Source: Macrosoma leucophasiata
Taxonomy: Eukaryota; Arthropoda; Insecta; Lepidoptera; Hedylidae
Reading direction: 5' to 3'
DNA length: 64,000 nucleotides
Assembly (NCBI GenBank): GCA_036365455.1
Contig: JAWQUS010000023.1
Coordinates: 3,782,001 to 3,846,000 of the forward strand
Position numbers and translations under genes: made by a program. This document shows, piece by piece, positions 55,391 through 64,000 of this stretch. The notes under the pieces are model-generated. The model did no database searches. It saw only the letters and a list, made by a program, of their open reading frames with translations, and was not told where the DNA came from. The first letter of the stretch is position 1, and every line of letters starts with the position of its first letter.

Positions 55391-55639
55391 TTAGTATCCA
55401 ACAAGAAAGAATCATGGCAAGTTTCATACATTGATTTGTACAAAAAAAGTTACAAGATAAAACGGATTAGAAATATTATCTAGGGAACCAAAAGAACATT
55501 TTCTGGTAGGTATGTAAATTATTTTTAAATCACCGGTATAAAAATCGTCTTTCCTAAAAACAGTAGAAGCACTCCATACTAAAGTTCAATTTCAAACTTT
55601 TTATTCCGGAGAGTTAAAAATATTTGATGTATCAGGAAA

Positions 55640-55870
55640 TGTTGTTTAGGTTCACTGGATAATATATCCATGCTGTTTTACCGTGTACCTCTTTTTTTTC
55701 ATTTTTTCTGTACAAATCTTGCCATGATCCTTTTGCACCTTAGGACAGAGATTTCGGCTTATTTTGGGTCTGTAGAGCGTTACTAGAGTTTCGGCCAATG
55801 TCACGTTTGTCGACCATTTTGATCTAGTTTTGACCATTACTGGACTATCAATGCCTCGGAACAATAACTA
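55640..55870 (-). repeat. Unclassified dispersed repeat
   Basis: Shares ggcttattttgggtctgtag, inverted, with 53460-53500. No coding capacity. Confidence 0.35.
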
Positions 55871-55910
55871 AAACTCAAAATGCAGATGCGTTGCCACTCC
55901 TGAGTCTGAT

Positions 55911-56046
55911 GGTGAGATTCACAGACCGCACTACGACTTTACTTTCAAGCAAAGTATGCTTCGTACTGTCAAATCCCATACTGTACTGACAGTTCTAAGC
56001 ATACTTTGCTCAAAGTAAAGTCGTAGTGCGGTCTGTGAATCTCACC
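55911..56046. mobile_element. MITE with ggtgagattcacagaccgca ends, nested in family A
   Basis: About 50-bp near-perfect inverted ends (ggtgagattcacagaccgca, ctttactttcaagcaaagta). Flanked on both sides by pieces of a decayed family A copy (55870-55910 and 56047-56210), so it inserted into that copy. Confidence 0.85.
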
Positions 56047-56210
56047 CTGAGACTTCAGTTGTTATTACGGGGCCATTCCCGTTATAACTATCACAGAGAC
56101 AAAACAACGTATAGCACTATTGCTATCTAACCCGAACACGAAAGTGCTGAAGACTACCATTAGATAGATCAAGTAATGAGGTGGTGCCTACGCCCTACCA
56201 TCAGTAAAAG

Positions 56211-56844
56211 ATATGTGTACACGAAGCTTTACTATTAAAATAAATTTGTTCGAGGAACAACACTATCTATGCAATTGACGACTCGGCGGAGAGGTGGCGG
56301 GGCGCGAAGGGGGGCTCCGCATTCTCTTTTCCAATCGCCATGGCAACGGATGTGTTATTACTATATTTAAACAATCTATCAATATCTATGTACTTTTTAT
56401 TCTCAAGAAAATATATTATTTTACCAAGTTCAAGACTACATTATTTTGAAGATCCGCAACAAAATTATTAGATAATTGAATAGGTACAATTTCTTTTAAC
56501 GTGTCCATTGAAAGCTTCCTAAATATGTTTAACTTAGTTAAAAACTCAAAAGGTGACGATGACGATTCTTTAAATTCAATTTCATAATCTTGTACCTATT
56601 TTCCTCCATCCATGTTTTAGATATTTTGATCCTTGTGTTCTGTGCATTAACAGCGGTTACACATAAATTCTATTTGATTGATTCGTTGGCTTTATTTCAC
56701 AGCAATTTTCCTTGTACTTCGTCATATATGAATGGTGTAAATTATTTAATCACAAGCTCGTTTCACAATGATAGCTTTAGGGCGACATATTATTATTTAT
56801 GTTCTGAATTTGGTCACGATTCTACATAAGTGATAATGTTTTTT
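56211..56844. other. Intergenic, nothing recognised
   Basis: AT-rich apart from a short GC-rich patch near 56280-56345; no gene seen. Confidence 0.45.
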
Positions 56845-57125
56845 TTTTTTTATGTAATGGAAGTGGTAAACAAGCATGCAGCACATTGTTCAAGTGATGA
56901 CTGCAGCCTATAGACACCCACACAAAGACCAAGGTCAAAATGCAGATGCGTTACCACTCCTGAGGCCTAAGGTCTTATGCCTCTGTGCCGGAAATTACAG
57001 GGCCGTACATTACCACCTGACCGGAACACGATAGTGTTGAACACTACCATTTAGCTTCAAGTATATTAGGTAATGCGGTGGTGCCTACGCCCGCGAGCTC
57101 CGTCACTGGAGCTCTACCACCAGTA
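56845..57125 (-). repeat. Family A repeat, near full length
   Basis: Inverted copy from tttttatgtaatggaagtgg to ggagctctaccaccag with a small deletion near the left end. Confidence 0.75.
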
Positions 57126-57149
57126 AAAATTGTCATAAATACCTACCTA

Positions 57150-57418
57150 GCGTAACTTCACGACTGTAATCCCCGAAGGGGTAGGCAGAGGTAAATGCAT
57201 GCATTCACGTAACACGTGTCGAGCCTGTTGACATCTCCGGGCACATTACCAAACTTCGAGGTACCTACTGGGAAATTGCCTGACAATGGAAAAATCCCAA
57301 AAGAACCAGAGATAAAGGACTTTACACTGTTATCTCTGATAACCCCCTACCCGGGAATCGAACCCAGGACCTCAGCGTAGTAGTAGTGGCCTGCTACCAC
57401 TAGGCTACCGAGGCAATA
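57150..57418 (-). repeat. tRNA-derived SINE, family S2
   Basis: Inverted: cgtaacttcacgactgtaat at the left, B box complement gggaatcgaacccagg, and head cactaggctaccgaggcaat at the right. Confidence 0.85.
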
Positions 57419-57479
57419 CCTACCTACTAAATTGATAACAGTACTTAGTATTACATTAGAATATATAGGTACCTAAACT

Positions 57480-57800
57480 GGTGCGACAAGAAGTAAATTC
57501 TATATGTAGCAATAATTTTAAAATGCCTCAGCTAATAAGCTATCATTGCTACGCTAAGGACTCGGGTTCAAACCCGAATGATATTGTTTTTTGGGTTAAC
57601 TTCGTTTTGTACCTCGAAAGGAACAAATATAGTATCACTTTGTTGTCCGTTCATCCGTCCGTCTGTCTGTCAAGGACCTTTCACTTCAGTAACGTATGGT
57701 ATTACACTGAAATTTATATCAAATACTCACTCATCTACTGTCCCTTGGAGCCCAAAAGGGGAGAGTGGCTCATAGGAACGCAGGTAAACACAGAAGGTAG
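57480..57800 (+). repeat. Unclassified repeat with tccgtccgtctgtctgtc run
   Basis: Contains ctcgggttcaaacccgaatg and tccgtccgtctgtctgtcaa, features of SINE- or LINE-derived repeats. Borders unclear. Confidence 0.35.
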
Positions 57801-58239
57801 AGAGTGAAGATCATTGTGCATACGGCCCATATAAGCAGGAAGGTTGGTTGGGCCGTGGGAAGGTTGGCGGGTTATATCCCTTGGAGATGTGAAAAGAAAT
57901 CAAACTTCTAAGCCAACGTAATCAAAAGATACAGCCTAAGCCGCAAATCGAAACTCGGAGTGCCTTGAAATAGTATAATCCACTACATTAAGGCGCCAAT
58001 TAGTAGAATACAGACGAAACCTCACAGTACTTGTCTAGTACGGTAGATGGCGTGTCAATCGAATAACATCGCACATACGAAGATTTCTCAAGAGTTGGCA
58101 TATATACAACTTCCTAACGTCAACCGATGTGTCGCGGCCCGCCAGGCGCTATCACCTCGCCTGGTCGGAGTTTTCGTTGAAGGAACACTTCTACCCGTAC
58201 CTCCACAAGTAAATGTTGTCAGAAAGTGTCATTTCTCAC

Positions 58240-58345
58240 ATCTAAACAGATATACAATGCGAATGTGGGATGGTTGCAGAGGACCAGGAAGACCAAGACT
58301 GACCTACCATGACCAAATAGGTCGAGTTCTGTCTGATGATGCGCT
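58240..58345 (+). repeat. LINE RT fragment
   Basis: gatatacaatgcgaatgtgg to taggtcgagttctgtctgat matches 54275-54362. Confidence 0.75.
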
Positions 58346-58387
58346 CAAAAGCCATCACTTCTATTGCCTTAATATTTAGATTTTATA

Positions 58388-58668
58388 TTGGTGGTAGAGC
58401 TCCAGTGGCGGAGCTCGCAGGCGAAGGCACCACCGCATTACCTAATATACTTGCCGCTAAATGGTAGTGTTCAGCACTATCGTGTTCCGGTCAGGTGGTA
58501 ATGTACGGCCCTGTAATTTCCGGCACAGAGGCATAGCACCCAGGCCTCAGGAGTGGTAATGCATCTGCATTTTGATCGGTCTTTGTGTGGGTGTCTATAG
58601 GCTGCAGTCATCACTTAACATCAATGTGAACTGTATACTTGTTTGCCACTGCCAAAACATAAAAGAAA
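58388..58668 (+). repeat. Family A repeat, near full length
   Basis: ggtggtagagctccagtggc to ccaaaacataaaag; few differences from the family pattern. Confidence 0.75.
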
Positions 58669-59127
58669 TCTGTGGGATAAAGGAAGCGAAAGGGACGGTT
58701 AAAAAAATCTATGATTAATCATTATTGCCGATGATCGCACACGGATATCACGCCCAACACGCTAACGTGAGTAACATCATATCCCCGACAATTACTAATT
58801 CGATACATACGTCTTTGTTACGTTGCAGGTACAAAGGTTGGTTGCGTTTATAAATAAATATTTGTATGCAACTCAGCGGCGTTGACGTGGTTTAGGTAAT
58901 ACCTGCAGGAGTACAGTTACTGTTCACAACGTTTTTTTTTGACGTGACAACGTCTTAAATTAGGTTGCGGCTCGGAGTCACTCATGAAAAAGTGTAACGC
59001 CCGGTAACGTAACGATGAGTCACCGAACGAGAGAGAGGCCTGCCGGACCGGCGAATGCCTTTCTACCGAGAAAAAGACGTTGTCACGTAAAATCTTCGCC
59101 CGTAAAACCGACTTTACAGGCAACTAG

Positions 59128-59290
59128 TTTTTATGTAATGGAAATGGAAAACAGTCATGCAGTTCATATTAATGTAAAGTGATGGCTGCAGCCTATAGAA
59201 ACCCACACAAAGACCAAGGTCAAAATGCAGCCATGCAAATGAGCCCTAAGGTGTTATGCCTCTGTGCCGGAAATTACAGGGCCGTAAACA
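59128..59290 (-). repeat. Family A repeat, 3' half
   Basis: Inverted; tttttatgtaatggaaatgg to ggaaattacagggccgta, with an internal deletion. Confidence 0.65.
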
Positions 59291-59319
59291 GTACCTACAC
59301 AGCAAATATTGCATATCGA

Positions 59320-59460
59320 GCTAAAGACTCAATCGGCTAGTTTCGAATTCGTAGAGCGCCATTTCTATGTCTGATACACACTGCCTACGTAAGTACTGCA
59401 TAGAGCAGTATTGGTCAAAGAAAACGTTCCAAAAATGTATGGAGCTTGGGCCGGCACCTT
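59320..59460 (-). repeat. Dispersed repeat shared with 53050-53210
   Basis: Same blocks as the copy at 53050 (ctagtttcgaattcgtagag, cactgcctacgtaag). Confidence 0.4.
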
Positions 59461-59494
59461 GTACGGTATATTGAGAGAAGAAGCATAAAATACT

Positions 59495-59770
59495 CGCACT
59501 ACTGCTACTACGCTGAGGTCCTGGGTTCGATTCCCGGGTAGATATCAGAGGTAATGGTGTAAGGGCCTTTATCTCTGGTTCTATTGGGATTTTTCCATTT
59601 TCTGGAAATTTCCCAGTACCTCGAAGTTTGGTAATGGCCCGGAGATGTGAATAGGCTCGGTATCTGTTACATCTGACTCACTACACCTGAATCGTGGGTG
59701 TTTGCATGTATGCTTGAATGCATGCATTTACCTCTGCCTATCGGGGATTACAGACGTGAAGTTACGTACG
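59495..59770 (+). repeat. tRNA-derived SINE, family S2, head truncated
   Basis: ctactacgctgaggtcctgg, B box ggttcgattcc, tail gcatgtatgcttgaatgcat. Confidence 0.8.
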
Positions 59771-59883
59771 CATAAAATACTAAATCATTTTCAGCTACCT
59801 ATTCAAATCGTTTACTACATCTTCAATTAATTGTCGTAAGAATATTTCTAAAAAAAGAATGTCATAGTAGCAACATAATTCTT

Positions 59884-60150
59884 ACTGATGGTAGAGCTAC
59901 TGTGACGGAGCTCGCGGGCGTAGGCACCACCATTACCTAAGATATTTGCCGCTAAATGGTAGTGTTCAACACTATCGTGTTCCGGTCAGGTGGTAATGTA
60001 CGGCCCTGTAATTTCCGGCTCAGAGGCATAACACCTTAGGCCTCAGGAGTGGTAACGCATCTGCATTTTGACATTGGTCTGTGTGGGTGTCTATAGGCTG
60101 CAGTCATCACTTAACATCAATGTGAACTGCATGCTTGATTGCCATGTATG
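59884..60150 (+). repeat. Family A repeat
   Basis: gatggtagagctactgtgac to catgcttgattgccatg; lacks the A-rich end. Confidence 0.7.
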
Positions 60151-60988
60151 GGAGAGATATTTATGAGATATTATAGATACTTGATATATTTATGATAGAT
60201 GACGGCTCCACTAGGTGACTAAGAGCTTGTGAACATACATATTGATTGGAAACTTTCATAATGTATGTCATAGCATGCAAAAAAACTTGATAGCTCTGTC
60301 TGCTTATGGGTGATTCTCACTTCGTTACTATGAATTCAGGAAATTTTGATTTTGACTGATATATTTTGAGAATGATGTTATCTCTTTATATCATTTCAGC
60401 CAAAAGATGTCCACTGTAGATATACATCTTTTTTACAGGCAATGAAGAAAAAACCAGGTAAAGACTTAAATCGTAAAAAATACGTAATAGCTATTTCTCC
60501 AAGTTTCTGCTTCACGTTACACGTATTATAATAATTACTGGAAGATTGGGCATTTAGTATATATTTCATAGGGTCAGCCCTTATTTATGCTTAAAAACCT
60601 CAAAGTTCCGCAAGGGGAACACACCGCGGCGGATATAGTATGCCATACAGTGGATTGCAATGGCCGAAATCGCTTGGCCGTCTTGAAGAACCTGTTTTAC
60701 TGGAATGTCAGTACTTATTTTAGGGTTCTACAGCTCATGAGAACAAGTGAACCTTAATGGGTCCTCATAATGAGCAGGCGAATTCTAATGTTTTAAGTAG
60801 TTGTGAACCTACAGTCAGAAAACTCTCCACTTATCCAAAACCAATCAAATATAGCATCTACTACCACCGCATAAGGTATGTAGTATTTGTATACTCTTTG
60901 TATAAGGTGTCCATGTGTTCAAGGGAAGTGTACCTATTACTTATATGGAATGACAGAAATAAGCCATTTTTTCGTGACTGGCTGTAGT
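60151..60988. other. Intergenic, nothing recognised
   Basis: No conserved ORF. A short piece of the catttcagc-type repeat lies near 60397-60440. Confidence 0.45.
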
Positions 60989-61255
60989 ATGTTCTTAGGT
61001 TTTCTCGAGCTGCACTCATTGAAATAAAACTAGTTTTCGCCGCTTAGTTTCGGTGGCTTTTCAGCTTCCGTGGTCTCGGGCAGACTGAGGTGGCAGGTGG
61101 CATTTGTCTGACAGCAGTTTGAAAAATTATTATGTGCAGCTACCTCCATCTATTTTGCAAACGTCTAGCGTAGCGTTCAGGATTAACTTAATTTTAGTTT
61201 AATATTCGCGAGATAAATCCGAAAACTAGTTTTATTTCAGTGACTGACTAAGGAA
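60989..61255. mobile_element. MITE family M1
   Basis: Left terminus tgttcttaggttttctcgag then cattgaaataaaactagttt; right inverse ctagttttatttca. Internal ggtggcttttcagcttccgt and gtgcagctacctccatctat as in 43155-43554. Confidence 0.75.
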
Positions 61256-61930
61256 CTCTACAGTTTAACCAGGCTTAAAAGACGCAAAGTTCCTATATTA
61301 GCTCGTCATGAAGGCCCAAATTAATTTTATTAAGTCTTGGCATTCCGCCTATGAGCTGACAAAGACTATGTATGTATGATAGATGTGAGTATGTTATTGT
61401 ATATTAGTACCTACATTTAGATAAAGACCTCTATTTATTATACAGATGTTTGTACGCTTCAATGTGTGGCTTACCGTCATTGTGAACTGTTTGACGTGTA
61501 GGTATACTTGTTTCCCATTTAAACAATAAATATAAAAATTATAATACACATTAATTAGCTCTTTGAGTCGCAAATTCGCCCGTCTATTGACAATTTACAT
61601 TGATGTATCTATTATTAGTATGGTATTGAGCAAGGTAGGAATACGATTTATAATGTATGTAAATCATAAAGCGACTGTTCAATTAACAATTAATCATTCA
61701 ATATGAACATCATTATTTCTCTAGCATCATAACTGTCATCTCATGGTCATTCTCGCATAAAGTTATGATATTGCCTCTCTGATGACTAGCATTCATATGT
61801 AAAATCATTCAAGTTGTACTATTTTCTTTAACAGTCAAAGATTAATTCCGATATTTGGCTGGTGTAGGTGAAGAATACTTAGTGCCAAGTGATATCACAG
61901 GAGCAAGAAAGTATTATAAGTAGCTAGTTT
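61256..61930. other. Intergenic, nothing recognised
   Basis: AT-rich with no visible gene or repeat. Confidence 0.45.
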
Positions 61931-61934
61931 TTGC

Positions 61935-62730
61935 AACTGCCTCAGTAGCCTAGTGGTAGCAGGCCACTACTACTACGCCAGAGGTCCTGGGTTCGACTCC
62001 CGGGTCGTTGGCTATCAGAGATAACGGTTTAAAATCCTTTATCTCTGGTTCTATTGGGATTTTTCCATTTTCTGGAAGTTTCCCAGTACCTCGGTGTTTG
62101 GTAATGTTCCCGGAGATGTCAATTGGCTCGCCACCTGTTACATGTGCCAAAACGTAACCGGCGAATCGTGGGTGTTTGCATGTATGCTTCAATGCATGCA
62201 TTTACCTCTGCCTTATATGGAAGCGAGAGCTGGGTATGCAGGAAAGAGCATGAAAGTAAGTTGAACGCGGTCGAGATGAGATCTTCGCGCAAGATCTGCG
62301 GTGTATCACTCACCGATCGCGTTCGTAATGAAGATGTAAGAAAGAGACTTTGTGTGAATGATAGTATCGGTGTAAAAATGAAAAAAGGCATGCTCCGATG
62401 GTTCGGGCATATAGAAAGAATGTCGAATGAGCGAATGACTAAACAGATATACAATGCGAATGTGGATGGTTGCAGAGGCCCAGGAAGACCAAGACTGACC
62501 TACCATGACCAAATAGGTCGAGTTCTGTCTGATGGTGGGGTCAAAAGTCTTAGGAATCGGCGTGCATGTATGAAGAGAATGATGAAGGTAGACGAGGCAC
62601 GAGAGGTTTGTCAGAACCGGGATATCTGGCGCTCTACACTCTCTGCCTACCCCGTTAGGGACCTGGCGTGAAGATACAAAAAAAAAACCTCTGCCTAGCC
62701 CTTCGGGAATTACAAGGGTGAAATTACGTA
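61935..62730 (+). repeat. S2 SINE split by a LINE insertion
   Basis: A box TAGCCTAGTGG near 61947, B box ggttcgactcc near 61991. The SINE runs to 62213, is interrupted, and resumes at about 62687 with cctctgcctagcccttcggg. Confidence 0.85.
62214..62686 (+). mobile_element. 5'-truncated LINE insertion with poly(A) and 10-bp target duplication
   Basis: Begins in the frame LYGSESWVCRKEHESKLNAV and runs to the ORF stop near 62671, then gaagatac and ten A. The flanking ACCTCTGCCT occurs at 62204-62213 and 62687-62696. Nearly identical to 54045-54505. Confidence 0.88.
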
Positions 62731-63034
62731 AAAATATACCTACTACAGAACCAACCTTTTTATATTAAACCTCGCACAATTTTATTTAGAACGGCGACAT
62801 GATTACACGTAGTTTTATTTTATTACTCATTCCACCCCAAATACAGCGCGTACAGACAGAATGATGTAATATGTAAACATTATCAGTCTCTTCGATGTTA
62901 CCTTAGTCAATAATTAGGTACGTTTACTCAAAGTAGGTAGGCGTGCTGTTTAACCCGAATACACTGCATTACCTTAAAAATAATTTTAGTTATTATGCAT
63001 GTGATGCGCATTGTCTAGCGTTACGTTCATCATT
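62731..63034. other. Intergenic, nothing recognised
   Basis: No gene or repeat seen. Confidence 0.45.
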
Positions 63035-63318
63035 TTACTGGTGGTAGAGCTCCAGTGACGGAGCTCGCGGGCGTAGGCACCACCGCATTACCTAATATAC
63101 TTGCCGCTAAATGGTAGTGTTCAACACTATCGTGTTCCGGTCAGGTGGTAATGTACGGCCCTGTAATTTCCGGCACAGAGGCATAAGACCTTAGGCCTCA
63201 GGAGTGGTAACGCATCTGCATTTTGACCTTGGTCTTTGTGTGGGTGTCTATAGGCTGCAGTCATCACTTAACATCAATGTGAACTGCATGCTTGTTTACC
63301 ACTTCCATTACATAAAAA
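63035..63318 (+). repeat. Family A repeat, best full-length copy
   Basis: ggtggtagagctccagtgac, caccaccgcattacctaata, ggtaatgtacggccctgtaa, catcaatgtgaactgcatgc, ending cattacat and about 13 A. The A-tail supports a retroposed origin. Confidence 0.8.
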
Positions 63319-63764
63319 AAAAAAAATCAAAAAAATCTTCCTTTAAGCACCCCTGTTCACACATCTTCTTTCTTTTCCAAATACTTCTCAGTAGAAGCAG
63401 TTCTCTTGTGGAATTCTTTGCCTGTGTCAATTAGACAGGCACAGACTATTCAAAATTTAAAAAAAACTGGTTAAAGAACATCATCTTTCTTTCCAAATAT
63501 GTCTTTTACCTGTTATATTCATTTTCTCCTTCCCTTCATAGCTTTGTTAACTTTAATTTTCGTGTTTCCCTTCAACACATCGCTGTCGTGACACCATGCT
63601 CTGCATAGTCTCTCAAATTAGTTAAATGTAATATTTTCTTTGTTCTTGTACACCCTACTATTTCATTATTTCTATTTGTTTTCCTTATTTATTTAGGTTG
63701 TCTGGAAGAAATTGCTCTTTTAGCAATAAGACCGCCATTTGTACTGTGCTTCTGTTGTCTTATA
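63319..63764. other. Intergenic, nothing recognised
   Basis: T-rich plus strand; an isolated weak LINE-like tail (fragment with EFFACVN) near 63400 is not convincing. Confidence 0.4.
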
Positions 63765-64000
63765 TAATAATAATGCCAACCCATTATACATCCCACTGCT
63801 GGGCACGAGTCTCTCCCCATTTGGGGGGAGGCCTGGAGCTTACTCCACCACGCTGCTCCAATGCGGACTGGTGGAGGTGGGTGGGTTAGTGGCCAACCCG
63901 CTGTCGGATGTTTTTCAAACCGCCTATAAGGCCTCCGACAAGGTTTAACGACTGCTATCTATCGATAGCAACCGGGACCGGCTTAACGTGCCCTCCGAAG
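63765..64000 (-). repeat. 5S-type SINE, cut by window end
   Basis: Inverted: tail aataataatgccaaccca, body to gcttaacgtgccctccgaag at the edge; the 5S-like head would lie beyond 64000. Confidence 0.8.

Noticed and set aside
60600..60720. Remnant of an IR last exon (similar to atgccatacagagtgg)
   Set aside because: Similarity is limited to about 25 bases and no receptor-like frame is found around it.

Overview
The window looks like nuclear DNA of a moth or butterfly (Lepidoptera). Supporting signs are AT-rich sequence with long repeat-filled introns, two antennal-type ionotropic receptor genes of the IR75 kind, and many dispersed elements of the sort that crowd lepidopteran genomes: tRNA-derived SINEs, repeats opening with the motif ctgttgcccgcggcttcgcc, RTE and Jockey-like LINE fragments, MITEs and a BEL/Pao retrotransposon. 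No exact species can be named from the sequence alone.

Layout. Positions 1-8674 (minus strand) hold the 5' half of the cytoplasmic threonyl-tRNA synthetase gene: five exons joined here by phase-checked splice sites, with the remaining exons beyond the left edge. A short promoter gap separates its ATG from a divergent small ORF with a mitochondrial-presequence look (8768-8944). From 9.3 to 14.4 kb lie LINE debris, an internally deleted RTE element and one unexplained single-exon ORF (12415-12921). From 16.6 to 43.0 kb are two complete, tandem, minus-strand IR75-type receptor genes of 11 exons each: 16612-27026 (594 codons) and 30224-42982 (656 codons). Their exon phases are identical throughout, and six exons have exactly the same length, so they are paralogues from a tandem duplication. 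Most of each gene is intron packed with MITEs and SINEs. Just downstream of the first gene is an array of decayed copies of its own last exon.

From 43.5 to 50.2 kb a BEL/Pao LTR retrotransposon (minus strand) sits inside a MITE. It has LTRs that I read as identical, a 5-bp target duplication, a tRNA-Phe primer site and one open gag-pol frame. That frame has lost the reverse transcriptase core and the front of RNase H without a frameshift. From 50.2 kb to the end I find no host gene, only repeats, LINE fragments and unannotated AT-rich sequence.

Repeat family names used below are local labels. Family A: about 290 bp, from 'ggtggtagagctcc' to 'cattacataaaa'. Family S1: tRNA-like SINE with a 9-nt anticodon loop. 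Family S2: tRNA-derived SINE with clear A and B boxes. Family S3: second tRNA-like SINE fragment. Family 5S: SINE whose head resembles 5S rRNA. Family M1: MITE with 'ttgaaataaaactag' inverted ends. Family R: repeat starting 'actagctgttgcccgcggc'. Family D: unclassified repeat around 'accgccattgttcggttgac'. Exon coordinates are by-eye splice calls supported by reading phase and by agreement between the paralogues; no transcript evidence is available.
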